From: Desulfogranum mediterraneum DSM 13871
Lineage (GTDB): Bacteria; Desulfobacterota; Desulfobulbia; Desulfobulbales; Desulfobulbaceae
Assembly (NCBI RefSeq): GCF_000429965.1
Contig: NZ_AUCW01000016.1
Span: 94,677-158,676 of the forward strand
Length of the DNA: 64,000 nucleotides
Direction of reading: 5' to 3'
Position 1 is the first letter of the stretch; every line of letters starts with the position of its first letter. Under the pieces are notes generated by a model. That model saw nothing but the letters and a program-made list of their open reading frames with translations. It was not told the DNA's origin and made no database searches. This document shows positions 50,301 through 59,429 of the stretch, piece by piece. Made by a program: the position numbers and the translations under genes.

Positions 50301-51497
50301 ATGACTGTAAATAAGATCGTACTCGCCTATTCAGGCGGATTGGACACCTCGGTTATCTTAAAGTGGCTGAGTGAGGAATATGAATGCCCGGTGATTGCCT
50401 ACGCTGCAGACATCGGTCAGCAGGAGGACTGGGATGCGGTCCGCAAGAAGGGGATGGCCACCGGCGCGGAGAAGGTGATCATCTCCGATCTCCAGGAGGA
50501 GTTTGTCCGTGACTTCATCTTTCCCGCCTTCCGGGCCAATGCCGTCTATGAGGGCTCATACCTTCTGGGTACTTCCCTGGCCCGGCCGCTGATTTCCAAG
50601 GAGCAGGTCAGGATTGCCCGGGAAGAGGGCGCCGATGCCCTCAGTCACGGGGCCACCGGCAAGGGCAACGACCAGGTCCGCTTTGAGCTGGGCTACCTGG
50701 CCCTGGACCCGCGGCTGACCATCATCGCCCCCTGGCGGATCTGGGACCTCAACTCCCGCAAGAAGCTGGTCGCCTTTGCCAAGGAGCATGGCATCCCGGT
50801 GCCGGTGACCAAGAAGAACCCCTACAGCTCCGACGAGAACCTGCTCCACATCAGCTTTGAAGGCGGTCTGTTGGAAGATCCCTGGAATGAGCCGGACGAA
50901 GATATGTTCAAGCTCTCGGTCTCTCCGGAGAAGGCCCCGGATACCCCGACCTATATCGAGATGGAGTTTGAACAGGGTACCCCGGTGGCCATCGACGGCG
51001 AACGCTTGGGTCCGGTGGCCATGATGAAGCGGCTCAACACCCTGGGCGGCGAGAACGGCATCGGTCGACTGGACCTGGTGGAAAACCGTTTCGTGGGGAT
51101 GAAGTCCAGGGGGGTCTACGAGACCCCGGGCGGCACCGTGCTGAGGGCCGCGCACCGCGACCTGGAGTCCATCACCCTGGACCGTGAGGTGCTGGCCATC
51201 CGCGACTCCCTGGTGCCCCGCTACTCCACCCTGATCTACAACGGCTTCTGGTTCTCTCCGGAGATGGAGCTGCTCCAGAAGACCATGGACGACGCCCAGA
51301 GCACGGTCAACGGTACGGTACGGCTGAAGCTCTACAAGGGGAACTGTATTCCCGTGGGCCGCAAGTCGGACAACTCCCTCTACTCCGAGTCCTTTGCCAC
51401 CTTTGAAGAGGACGAGGTCTATAACCAGGCCGATGCCAACGGCTTTATTCGTTTAAATTCACTGCGGCTGCAGATCCAGGCGCTGAATCGGAAATAA
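50301..51497 (+). CDS. argG: Argininosuccinate synthase
   Basis: A 398-residue enzyme joining citrulline and aspartate with ATP. The ATP loop is [17 protein letters not shown] at the N-terminus, [18 protein letters not shown] lies near 116, and the multimerisation C-terminus is complete. It is preceded by a 208-base gap after argF with no recognised element. argH follows four bases later. Confidence 0.97.
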   Translation: MTVNKIVLAYSGGLDTSVILKWLSEEYECPVIAYAADIGQQEDWDAVRKKGMATGAEKVIISDLQEEFVRDFIFPAFRANAVYEGSYLLGTSLARPLISKEQVRIAREEGADALSHGATGKGNDQVRFELGYLALDPRLTIIAPWRIWDLNSRKKLVAFAKEHGIPVPVTKKNPYSSDENLLHISFEGGLLEDPWNEPDEDMFKLSVSPEKAPDTPTYIEMEFEQGTPVAIDGERLGPVAMMKRLNTLGGENGIGRLDLVENRFVGMKSRGVYETPGGTVLRAAHRDLESITLDREVLAIRDSLVPRYSTLIYNGFWFSPEMELLQKTMDDAQSTVNGTVRLKLYKGNCIPVGRKSDNSLYSESFATFEEDEVYNQADANGFIRLNSLRLQIQALNRK

Positions 51498-51501
51498 TAC
51501 C

Positions 51502-52893
51502 ATGGCTCAACAGGATACACCTAAAAAACTCTGGGGCGGCCGCTTCGCTGAAGCCACCGCCGCCTCGGTGGAAGAGTTCAGCGCCTCCATCCACTACGAT
51601 GCCAGGCTCTATCGCCAGGACATCATGGGCTCCAAGGCCCATGCCCGGATGTTGGCCAAACAGGGCCTGATCTCCGCCGAGGAGTGCACGGCCATCGTCG
51701 ACGGACTCAGCGAGATCGAGACCGAGATCAGCGAGGGGCGTTTCGAGTTCAAGCCTGAGCTGGAAGATGTCCACATGAACATCGAAAAGGCCCTGACCGA
51801 CCGGATCGGTGCCGCCGGCGCCAAGCTGCACACCGCCCGCAGCCGCAACGATCAGGTCAACCTGGACTTTCGGATGTATCTCCGCGATCAGGTCGTGCTC
51901 CTCGACGGGCTCCTGGCCGAGGGGCAGGGCGCCTTTGTCCGGCTGGCCCGCAAGTACCTGGGTGCGGTCATGCCCGGCTACACCCATTTGCAGCGGGCCC
52001 AGCCCGTACTGCTCTCCCATCACCTCCTGGCCTACTTTGAGATGCTGAAGCGGGATCGGGAGCGGCTCCAGGACTGCCTGGGGCGGATCAATGTCATGCC
52101 CCTGGGCTCTGCCGCCCTGGCCGGCACCGGCCTGCCGGTGGATCGTCACTTTGCGGCCCAGGAACTGGATTTTCCGGCCATCAGCGCCAACTCCATGGAT
52201 GCCTCCGGGGACCGTGACTTTGCCCTGGAGTTCCTGTTCTGCCTCAACCTGGTCCAGATCCACCTCAGCCGCCTGGCCGAGGAGCTGGTCCTCTGGTCCT
52301 CCAAGGAGTTTGACTTTGTCCGCATCGGCGATCGCTACTGTACCGGCTCCTCGATCATGCCCCAGAAGAAGAATCCGGATATCCCGGAGCTGATCCGCGG
52401 CAAGAGCGGCCGGGTGACCGGGGCCCTGATGTCACTGTTGGTCACGGTCAAGGGCTTGCCCCTGACCTATAACCGGGATCTCCAGGAAGACAAGGAGCCG
52501 GTGTTCGACGCCCTGGATACGGTCACTGCCAACCTCTCCATCATTGCCGAGCTCCTGGACAACACCGAGTTCAACCTGGAACGGCTCCAGGGGGCTACCC
52601 ATGGCGGTTTCATGACCGCCACCGATCTGGCCGACTATCTGGTCTGCAAGAACATGCCCTTTCGGCAGGCCCACTCGGTGGTGGGCAAGGTCGTGGCCCA
52701 CTGCCAGGACCGCGATATCGAACTGATTGACCTGACCCTGGACGAACTCCAGCAATTCTCAGAACTTCTGGAGCCTGATGTCTTTGAGGTCTTGACCGTT
52801 GACGGCTCGGTGAACAGTCGGGTTTCCCCCGGCGGCACAGCGCTGGTCCGGGTGCAAGAGGCCCTGGATCAGGCGGAAAAATACTTGGGATAA
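51502..52893 (+). CDS. argH: Argininosuccinate lyase
   Basis: A 463-residue fumarase/aspartase-superfamily enzyme that splits argininosuccinate to arginine and fumarate. HTARSRNDQVNLDFRMYL near residue 110, HLQRAQPVLLSHHLLAY near 160 and the signature GSSIMPQKKNPDIPELIRG near 283 are all present, including the catalytic Ser. It completes the arginine pathway genes here (argA/argJ/argC are elsewhere). Confidence 0.97.
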   Translation: MAQQDTPKKLWGGRFAEATAASVEEFSASIHYDARLYRQDIMGSKAHARMLAKQGLISAEECTAIVDGLSEIETEISEGRFEFKPELEDVHMNIEKALTDRIGAAGAKLHTARSRNDQVNLDFRMYLRDQVVLLDGLLAEGQGAFVRLARKYLGAVMPGYTHLQRAQPVLLSHHLLAYFEMLKRDRERLQDCLGRINVMPLGSAALAGTGLPVDRHFAAQELDFPAISANSMDASGDRDFALEFLFCLNLVQIHLSRLAEELVLWSSKEFDFVRIGDRYCTGSSIMPQKKNPDIPELIRGKSGRVTGALMSLLVTVKGLPLTYNRDLQEDKEPVFDALDTVTANLSIIAELLDNTEFNLERLQGATHGGFMTATDLADYLVCKNMPFRQAHSVVGKVVAHCQDRDIELIDLTLDELQQFSELLEPDVFEVLTVDGSVNSRVSPGGTALVRVQEALDQAEKYLG

Positions 52894-52897
52894 TACC

Positions 52898-53965
52898 ATG
52901 ATCAGACGCAGGAAATCTTTCACGATCGACATTGGCTGCACAGTACTTCTGCTGGGCGTTCTTGTCCTGGGAGGCTGTGGCTACAAGGATATGCCGGTGG
53001 CGCCCCAGCAGGTGGTGCCCCAGGCGGTGACCGACTTGCGGCATCAGCTCAGTGAAAAGGGGGTAACCCTTTACTGGAGTTATCCCATCGAGACCGTGAC
53101 CGGGGACGATCTCTACGATATTTCCGAGTTTGTCATGTATCGGGCCGTGGTTCCGGTGGATTCTTTTTGCGAAACCTGCCCCATCCCCTTTGGCCCGCCC
53201 ATCTCCCTGCCCGGAGGCGCCCTGCCCGATGAGGGCAAGAAGACCGCCAGTTACCAGGCCACCCTGCTGCGCCCGGGGAACCTCTACTTCTTCAAGGTTC
53301 GGAGTAAATCCGGCTGGTGGGCCGAGTCTGCGGACTCCAATGTGGTCCGCTTTCTCTGGAACACCCCGGCCCAGGCCCCGGCAGGGGTGAGCATCACCGC
53401 CGGTGACGGCAGCACCACCCTGCGTTGGCAGCCGGTGAGCAGCAACCTGGACGGCTCTCCCCTGACCGTGCCGGTACGCTACCAGGTCTACCGCAGCAGC
53501 GGTAATGCCGAGTTCGCCCCGCTGGGCGATGCCCTCCAGGCCACCAGCTACACCGACCGCGATGTGGTCAACGGCCGCAAGTATTTCTACCAGATCCAGG
53601 TGGTGAGCCTCTATGGTGAGGATATCGTCGGCGGCGGAGTCAGCGAGGGTGTCGCCGCCACCCCGGTGGATTCCACCCCTCCGCCTCCGCCCAGCGGCCT
53701 GCGCGGGGTGAAGACCCCGGTGGGGATCAAGGTCTTCTGGAGTCCGGTCAAGGCCAAGGACCTCAAGGGCTACCGGGTCTATCGCCGGCTGCCCGGCGAC
53801 TCGGCCCCCCAGCTGGCCGGTGAGGTGCTGCTGCCCTACACCATGTTCATCGACCGGCAGCCTCCCAAGGATGCGGCTCGTCTCCATTACTCGGTATCCA
53901 GTATCGATAACCGGACTCCTGCCAATGAGAGCAGGAGCACCAAGGAGATCACCATTAAAAACTGA
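52898..53965 (+). CDS. Fibronectin type III-domain lipoprotein
   Basis: A 355-residue lipoprotein. The signal ends in the lipobox LVLGGCGYKD with Cys at about residue 27. Three beta-sandwich FN3-like modules are suggested: about 40-155, about 160-265 (TTLRWQPVSSNLDGSPLTVP) and about 270-355 (IKVFWSPVKAKDLKGYRVYR). CETC in the first may be structural. Its function is unknown. It lies four bases after argH and before dapF; related deltaproteobacteria place a similar lipoprotein in the same arg-lys interval, so the association is probably of operon layout rather than pathway. Confidence 0.8.
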   Translation: MIRRRKSFTIDIGCTVLLLGVLVLGGCGYKDMPVAPQQVVPQAVTDLRHQLSEKGVTLYWSYPIETVTGDDLYDISEFVMYRAVVPVDSFCETCPIPFGPPISLPGGALPDEGKKTASYQATLLRPGNLYFFKVRSKSGWWAESADSNVVRFLWNTPAQAPAGVSITAGDGSTTLRWQPVSSNLDGSPLTVPVRYQVYRSSGNAEFAPLGDALQATSYTDRDVVNGRKYFYQIQVVSLYGEDIVGGGVSEGVAATPVDSTPPPPPSGLRGVKTPVGIKVFWSPVKAKDLKGYRVYRRLPGDSAPQLAGEVLLPYTMFIDRQPPKDAARLHYSVSSIDNRTPANESRSTKEITIKN

Positions 53966-54036
53966 TCCCGGCAGCTTTCTCCCCCCTGGCCAGGCGCCAG
54001 GGGGGCAGAGGACCGCAGCCGGGAGGGTCCCTCTCT

Positions 54037-54876
54037 ATGCAGATCGCTCAATGTCCCATCCCCTTTGTCAAGATGAGTGGCGCTGGTAATGACTTTATCA
54101 TTATCGATCACCGCAGCCCGCTGATTGCTCCCCAGGATCAGGCCGAGTTTGCCAGGCTGGTCTGCCGCCGCCGCTTTTCGGTGGGCGCAGACGGCCTCTT
54201 TCTCCTGGAAGAGTCGGAGACGGCCGATTTCAAGTGGCACTTTTACAATGCCGACGGCTCAATGGCCGAGATGTGCGGCAACGGCGCCCGCTGCGTGGCC
54301 CGTTTTGCCTACATGCACGGCCTGGCTCCGGCCAGCATGCGTTTTGAAACCCTGGCCGGCATCGTCGAGGCCAAGGTGGCGGATGTCCAGGTGGCCGTCC
54401 GGATGCCCCCGGCCCACTCGCTGACCCTCTGTCGTGGCCTGGAGGTGGATGGTCAGGTCCAGGATATCCACTTCGTGGATACCGGCGTCCCCCATGTGGT
54501 CTCTTTTGTCGATGACCTCGACTCGGTGGATGTGGTGGCCAGGGGCCGGCTGATCCGGAACCATCCAGAGTTCGCCCCGGCAGGGACCAATGTCAACTTC
54601 GTGGTCCACACCACCGAGGGCCTCAGGGTGCGTACCTATGAGCGGGGCGTGGAGGATGAGACCATGGCCTGCGGCACCGGTGCCGTGGCCTGTGCCCTGG
54701 TGGCGACCCGCCTGGGGCTGGTGAAGCCGCCGGTAGAGGTGGTGACCGCGGGCAATGAGCGGTTGACCATCCAGATTAGCCCTGAGCCCGGGGGAGAGGG
54801 CGAGAGGCTGCTGCTCCAGGGGCCGGCCCGGATCATCTATAAGGGCGAACTGAACCGGGAATCGTTACACGGATAA
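54037..54876 (+). CDS. dapF: Diaminopimelate epimerase
   Basis: A 279-residue PLP-independent epimerase converting LL-DAP to meso-DAP for lysine and peptidoglycan. The two catalytic cysteines are in EMCGNGARCVARF near residue 76 and ETMACGTGAVACALV near 210. FVKMSGAGNDFIIIDHR is the conserved N-terminus. The ATG at 54037 has GGGAGGGTCC upstream. Confidence 0.96.
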   Translation: MQIAQCPIPFVKMSGAGNDFIIIDHRSPLIAPQDQAEFARLVCRRRFSVGADGLFLLEESETADFKWHFYNADGSMAEMCGNGARCVARFAYMHGLAPASMRFETLAGIVEAKVADVQVAVRMPPAHSLTLCRGLEVDGQVQDIHFVDTGVPHVVSFVDDLDSVDVVARGRLIRNHPEFAPAGTNVNFVVHTTEGLRVRTYERGVEDETMACGTGAVACALVATRLGLVKPPVEVVTAGNERLTIQISPEPGGEGERLLLQGPARIIYKGELNRESLHG

Positions 54877-54974
54877 GTACTGTTTTATGGCCAGCTGGTC
54901 GGCGGCCCCTGTCGGAAGCGGCATGGTCCGGCGATCAGCTGGCCTCTTTTTTCAAGGTAGCCACAAGAATGAAG

Positions 54975-55001
54975 GCACTCTCTGCGCGAGCATGAGAGTG
55001 C
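54975..55001 (+). other. Hairpin just upstream of the dapA ribosome binding site
   Basis: GCACTCTC (54975-54982) pairs with GAGAGTGC (54994-55001) around an 11-base loop. GAGGAG of the ribosome site follows at 55005-55010, so the stem could affect dapA translation. Confidence 0.4.
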
Positions 55002-55016
55002 GCTGAGGAGAACTCA

Positions 55017-55901
55017 ATGGGAAGGATAGAGGGAGCCATTACAGCCATGGTCACGCCCATGCTCAATGGCCAGGTAGATGAGCAGGGGATGATCGATTTG
55101 ATCGAGTTCCAGATTGCCGGCGGCATCCACGGGCTGGTGCCCTGCGGTACCACCGGGGAGTCTGCAACCCTGGGCTTTGCTGAGCATAAGCGGGTCATCG
55201 AGCTGACCGTGAAGACCGTTGCCGGCCGGGTGCCGGTCATCGCCGGTACCGGTGCCAACAACACGGCCGAGGCCATCGAGCTCACCGAGTCGGCCAAGGA
55301 GTCGGGTGCCGATGCGGTGCTCTCGGTGGTGCCCTACTACAACAAGCCCAGCCAGGAGGGGCTCTACCGGCACTTCAAGGCCGTGCTGGATGCGGTGGAC
55401 ATCCCCATGCTCCTCTACAACGTACCCGGCAGGACGGTAACCAACATGTTGCCGGCCACGGTGGCCAGGTTGGCCGAGCTGGACAACGTGATCGGGATCA
55501 AGGAGGCCTGCGGCAGCCTCAACCAGATCAGTGAGCTCATCCGCAGCTGTCCCAAGGACTTTGTGGTCCTCTCTGGCGACGATTTTACGGCCATGCCTTC
55601 GGTTCTGGTCGGCGGCAAGGGGGTGATCTCGGTGGTCTCCAACCTGGAGCCGGCCAAGACCGCAGCCATGATGAACGCCGCCCTGGCAGGCGATCTCAAG
55701 CAGGCCAACGGCTTGCATTACGAGCTCTTTGCCCTGATGGGAGCCATGTTCTGCTATCCCAGCCCGGCTCCTGCCAAGCGGGGCCTGGAGTTGATGGGCC
55801 GGATCCGCTCCTCAGAGGTGCGGCTGCCCATGACCGAGATGGACGCGGCTGCTGAGGAACAGGTGCGCAGCTGTATGCAGGAGCTGAATCTGCTGGCATA
55901 A
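55017..55901 (+). CDS. dapA: 4-hydroxy-tetrahydrodipicolinate synthase
   Basis: A 294-residue TIM-barrel class I aldolase. The Schiff-base lysine is in VIGIKEACGSL near residue 162, the catalytic Tyr in VPYYNKPSQEGLY near 108, and GTTGESATLGFAEH is the pyruvate-site motif. It makes HTPA from pyruvate and aspartate semialdehyde, the first committed DAP-pathway step. ATG 55017 follows GAGGAG. Confidence 0.96.
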   Translation: MGRIEGAITAMVTPMLNGQVDEQGMIDLIEFQIAGGIHGLVPCGTTGESATLGFAEHKRVIELTVKTVAGRVPVIAGTGANNTAEAIELTESAKESGADAVLSVVPYYNKPSQEGLYRHFKAVLDAVDIPMLLYNVPGRTVTNMLPATVARLAELDNVIGIKEACGSLNQISELIRSCPKDFVVLSGDDFTAMPSVLVGGKGVISVVSNLEPAKTAAMMNAALAGDLKQANGLHYELFALMGAMFCYPSPAPAKRGLELMGRIRSSEVRLPMTEMDAAAEEQVRSCMQELNLLA

Positions 55902-55992
55902 TCCGCAGATATCGCCGGGGGATTTTTTCCCTCAAGGGCCATGGAACTCTACCCTCGGGAGACAGACTGAACTGCTCGGTACAGGGCTCGGG

Positions 55993-56034
55993 GGCAGCTC
56001 TCTTTTCAGGGCTCTTTTTGAAAATGAAGCTGCC
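55993..56034 (+). other. Nested hairpins between dapA and dapB
   Basis: GGCAGCT (55993-55999) pairs with AGCTGCC (56028-56034); inside, TTTTCA (56003-56008) pairs with TGAAAA (56019-56024). It lies in a 232-base gap with A/T-rich tracts before dapB. Confidence 0.45.
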
Positions 56035-56133
56035 TTCCCTGTTTGAAAAGAGAAAAAAAATCAGTCCACTGTCTGGATGGGCAGCTAGTTTCGGCTGAGT
56101 ACGATAGCTAATCAGAATTTTTTTGGTGTGAAT

Positions 56134-56946
56134 ATGAACAAAGTAATCGTTGCCGGTGCCGGCGGCAGAATGGGACAGCGCATCATCCACATGGTCCATC
56201 ACCATCCTGAGCTGGAGCTTGCTGCAGCCTTTGAACATCCCGACAGTACCGCGGTGGGCGAGGATGCAGGCGTGGTCAGCGGGGTCGGTGCCACCGGGGT
56301 GATGATCTCCCCTGGCCTGGAGTCGGTGGTGGATCAGGGCGATGTGATCATCGACTTCACCTTTCACGAGGCCAGCGTCGAGTTTGCCCGGATCGCTGCC
56401 CGCCACAAGACCGCCATGGTCATCGGTACCACCGGCCTGACTCCCGAGCAGGCGGAGATCATCCGGGGGCTGGCAGAGTCCAGCTTTCCCTGCGTCCAGT
56501 CGCCCAACATGGCGGTGGGGGTCAACGTGCTCTTCAAGCTGGTGGAAAAGACCGCTGGAGTGCTCGGCGACGCCTATGATGTGGAGATCGTCGAGGCCCA
56601 TCATCGCCTGAAAAAGGATGCCCCCTCGGGAACCGCTCTCAAGCTGGGTGAGATGGCTGCCAAGGGCCTGGGGCGTGATCTCCAGGAGGTGGGGGTCATG
56701 GAGCGTAACGGCATCATCGGCGAACGTAGCGACACCGAGATCGGCATCCAGACCATCCGCGGCGGTGATATCGTCGGCGAACACACCGTCTACTTTGCCG
56801 GTGCCGGGGAGCGGCTGGAGATCAGCCATCGGGCCACCAACCGGGACAACTTTGCCCGGGGCGCCGTCCTGGCCGCGGCCTGGGTAACGGCGCAGGCCAA
56901 CGGGGTCTATACCATGTTCGATGTCCTGGATCTGGCCGACTTTTAA
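56134..56946 (+). CDS. dapB: 4-hydroxy-tetrahydrodipicolinate reductase
   Basis: A 270-residue NAD(P)H-dependent reductase. VIVAGAGGRMGQRIIHM is the Rossmann motif, VIGTTGLTPEQ near residue 95, EIVEAHHRLKKDAPSGTAL near 150 carries the catalytic HH and Lys, and TIRGGDIVGEHTVYFAG follows. It converts HTPA to tetrahydrodipicolinate. ATG 56134 is used; a GTG six bases earlier is possible. An ArgP-like regulator elsewhere in the window could control it by analogy with E. coli. Confidence 0.95.
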   Translation: MNKVIVAGAGGRMGQRIIHMVHHHPELELAAAFEHPDSTAVGEDAGVVSGVGATGVMISPGLESVVDQGDVIIDFTFHEASVEFARIAARHKTAMVIGTTGLTPEQAEIIRGLAESSFPCVQSPNMAVGVNVLFKLVEKTAGVLGDAYDVEIVEAHHRLKKDAPSGTALKLGEMAAKGLGRDLQEVGVMERNGIIGERSDTEIGIQTIRGGDIVGEHTVYFAGAGERLEISHRATNRDNFARGAVLAAAWVTAQANGVYTMFDVLDLADF

Positions 56947-57008
56947 GCAGCTCCGAGCAGCCGTCCGATCCTCAGCAACGTCCCCTTATCGCCGCCAGCG
57001 CTGCCATC

Positions 57009-57596
57009 GTGCCCACTCCCACCCCTGCCTTTCCCCACCTGGCGGCCATCAGCCTGGGATCCAACCTGGGCGATTCCCTGGCCACGGTCCACCGCGCCTG
57101 GCAGGATCTGGGGGCCCACCAGCAGGTGCGGCCCCTCTCGCTTTCCCACCCCTATCGCACCGAACCCGTGGACATGGAGAGTGTTCACTGGTTCATCAAT
57201 GCTGCCGGTATCTTGCGGACCAGTCTCCCGGCCGAGGGACTGCTGGCCTGGCTCCAGGAGCTGGAACAGAGGGCGGGCCGACGCAGGTCTGCCCAGCTGC
57301 CCGGCCACCAGGACCGAACCCTGGACCTGGACCTGCTCCTCTTTGATCAAGAGCGTATCCGCAGCCCCAGCCTGGTGGTTCCCCATCCCGAGATGGATGG
57401 CCGTGCATTTGTGCTCCAGCCCCTGGCCGAGATCGCTCCTGAGCTGATCCATGGTCCCCGCGGACGCTCCGTCGGCGCCCTCCTGGCAGAGCTGATCTCC
57501 GCTGGCAGGGGAGGGCAGCTGGAGCGGCTGAACTGGCCTGCCGGCAGCCAGAGGGAGGGTGGCCGGAATTTTTCCGGGTCAGGTGTAATTGATTAG
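57009..57596 (+). CDS. folK: 2-amino-4-hydroxy-6-hydroxymethyldihydropteridine diphosphokinase
   Basis: A 195-residue HPPK of the folate pathway. ISLGSNLGDSLATVHRAW near residue 14 and the signature HQDRTLDLDLLLFDQER near 98, followed by VPHPEMDGRAFVLQPLAEI, are diagnostic. It transfers pyrophosphate from ATP to the pterin. The start is GTG at 57009, and the gene begins 62 bases after dapB, probably on the same transcript. Confidence 0.92.
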   Translation: MPTPTPAFPHLAAISLGSNLGDSLATVHRAWQDLGAHQQVRPLSLSHPYRTEPVDMESVHWFINAAGILRTSLPAEGLLAWLQELEQRAGRRRSAQLPGHQDRTLDLDLLLFDQERIRSPSLVVPHPEMDGRAFVLQPLAEIAPELIHGPRGRSVGALLAELISAGRGGQLERLNWPAGSQREGGRNFSGSGVID

Positions 57597-57674
57597 ACTT
57601 TTGCCCCCCTGCGGATATAATAGACCCATGTGGGACGATGTCTTGGATGAAAATATTCAAAAACAGGTAGATAG

Positions 57675-57944
57675 ATGACCCCTGTTCGTTTGGTCATACT
57701 CGCCGTTCTCTTCTATATCGGCTACCGGTTGCTGCGCAGCATGCTGCTCCAGCAGCTGGAGAAAAAATCTTCTGCCGGAAAGAAAGAGAGCAAGGTGGAA
57801 GATGTGCTGGTCGAAGATCCGGTCTGCCATACCCTGATCCCCAAAAAACAGGCGGTTCGTCTGCGCAGGGACGGCAAGACCTACTACTTTTGCAGTGAAA
57901 AATGTTGTGATACCTTTACAGACAATCCAGAAGGAGAATTATGA
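57675..57944 (+). CDS. Small YHS/TRASH-domain membrane-anchored protein
   Basis: An 89-residue protein. TM helix at about 5-25 ([20 protein letters not shown]), a Lys-rich linker, and a YHS-like metal-binding domain ([20 protein letters not shown] then [12 protein letters not shown]) with Cys in CH and CSEKCC. Such domains bind soft metals (copper or similar). It is conserved beside the fructose-6-phosphate aldolase-like gene in several deltaproteobacteria; the stop overlaps that gene's ATG (ATGA), suggesting coupling. Confidence 0.82.
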   Translation: MTPVRLVILAVLFYIGYRLLRSMLLQQLEKKSSAGKKESKVEDVLVEDPVCHTLIPKKQAVRLRRDGKTYYFCSEKCCDTFTDNPEGEL

Positions 57945-58585
57945 AGTTTTTTATAGATACAGCCAATATTGAAGAGATCAAGAAGGGGCTGGAAATCGGC
58001 ATGGTCGACGGCGTGACCACCAACCCCTCCCTGGTCTCCAAGGAGCAGCGCCCCTTTACCGAGATCTTGAAGGATATCTGCGCCATCGTCGATGGTCCGG
58101 TCAGTGCCGAGGTGGTCAGCCTGGAAGCCGACGGCATGGTGGCCGAGGCCCGTGAACTGGTCAAGATCAGCGACAAGATCGTGATCAAGGTACCGATGAT
58201 CGAAGAGGGGCTGAAGGCGGTCAAGCGTCTGGCCGCAGAAGGCATCAAGACCAACGTTACCCTGATCTTTTCTTCCACCCAGGCCCTGCTGGCCGCCAAG
58301 GCCGGTGCCAGCTATGTGAGCCCCTTTGTCGGTCGTCTGGATGATATTTCCATTAACGGCCTGGAGTTGGTGGCCGATATAATGACGATCTTCAGAAATT
58401 TCGGTTATGCCACCGAGGTGATTGTTGCCTCTGTCCGTTCGCCCATGCATGTGGCCGACTCTGCCCTGGTTGGTGCCGATATCGCCACCATCCCCTATAA
58501 GGTTATTGCCCAGTTGGCCAAGCATCCCCTGACCGACATCGGCATGCAGCAGTTTCTTGCAGACTGGGAGAAGCGTCAGAAGTAA
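57941..58585 (+). CDS. fsa: Fructose-6-phosphate aldolase (transaldolase-like, Fsa/MipB family)
   Basis: A 214-residue transaldolase-family protein of the short FSA/TalC type. [20 protein letters not shown] is the N-terminus, [13 protein letters not shown] near 25, the Schiff-base Lys is in [12 protein letters not shown] near 85, and [18 protein letters not shown] near 128 completes the barrel. It catalyses aldol chemistry on dihydroxyacetone/glyceraldehyde phosphate or true transaldolase activity; the two cannot be separated by sequence alone. It overlaps the YHS gene stop. Confidence 0.9.
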   Translation: MKFFIDTANIEEIKKGLEIGMVDGVTTNPSLVSKEQRPFTEILKDICAIVDGPVSAEVVSLEADGMVAEARELVKISDKIVIKVPMIEEGLKAVKRLAAEGIKTNVTLIFSSTQALLAAKAGASYVSPFVGRLDDISINGLELVADIMTIFRNFGYATEVIVASVRSPMHVADSALVGADIATIPYKVIAQLAKHPLTDIGMQQFLADWEKRQK

Positions 58586-58668
58586 TCCCTGAAAATATCC
58601 TGGAGGCGCCCCTCCATGTCAGCCCCCTGGCTGATGAGGGGGGCTTTCAGGCAAGAGGTGAGTGGAGT

Positions 58669-59334
58669 ATGGTGAAAACTACCCTGGTATCCCTGCTGGC
58701 TATTCTGGTCCTTCTCCCCGGAACCCTCCTGGCTGCGATCTACAGCTACCAGGATGAACATGGTGCGGTTCACTACACCAACATTCCCGCAGACGGCAGG
58801 CTCCGCCTCCGCCAGGGCGTCACCGCCCTCACCCCGTCCTCCCAACTCCAGACGATACGCTGCACGGCCAAGCCGGGCCAGAAGAAAAGGGTGATGTCGC
58901 CCCGGGCATTCTATCGCCATATCCGCTGGGCAGCGGCCCTCCACAAGGTGGACCCCCTCCTGATCCGGGCCATCATCAAGGCCGAGTCCGATTTCAACCC
59001 CCTGGCCGTCTCCTCCCAGGGTGCCCAGGGCCTGATGCAGCTGATGCCGGGCACGGCCGGTGACCTCAAGGTGAGCGACCCCTTTGATGTCCGTCAGAAC
59101 ATCGAGGGCGGCACCCGCTACTTCCGTGGGCTCCTGGACTGCTACCATGGTGACGTAGAACTCAGCCTGGCTGCCTATAACGCCGGTCCCGGTCGAGTCA
59201 AACCCTTTGGCACCATCCCCCGGATTCCCGAGACCATGGCCTATGTGACCAAGGTGATGGGCCACTACGCCTCCTATCGCGGCCGCCAGCGTCTGACCGG
59301 CAGGATCAATATCCGCAGCCTGGTAACCCGCTGA
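58669..59334 (+). CDS. Lytic transglycosylase (SLT family) with DUF4124-like N-terminus
   Basis: A 221-residue periplasmic murein transglycosylase. Signal peptide (VKTTLVSLLAILVLLPGTLLAA), then a DUF4124-type stretch IYSYQDEHGAVHYTNIP. The SLT catalytic domain begins near 85: DPLLIRAIIKAESDFNPLAVSS holds the catalytic Glu, followed by GAQGLMQLMPGTA and AAYNAGPGRV. It cleaves peptidoglycan to 1,6-anhydro products. RBS AGGTGAGTGG precedes the ATG. Confidence 0.93.
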   Translation: MVKTTLVSLLAILVLLPGTLLAAIYSYQDEHGAVHYTNIPADGRLRLRQGVTALTPSSQLQTIRCTAKPGQKKRVMSPRAFYRHIRWAAALHKVDPLLIRAIIKAESDFNPLAVSSQGAQGLMQLMPGTAGDLKVSDPFDVRQNIEGGTRYFRGLLDCYHGDVELSLAAYNAGPGRVKPFGTIPRIPETMAYVTKVMGHYASYRGRQRLTGRINIRSLVTR

Positions 59335-59429
59335 GCCTTCTCCCGGCCAGCGTCCTCTATCATCCGCTCCCGGCCTGGTTCAGCCCATGGTGCCGGGCTT
59401 AGGCCGCCTGCTTTCCGGCCGGGCAGCAC

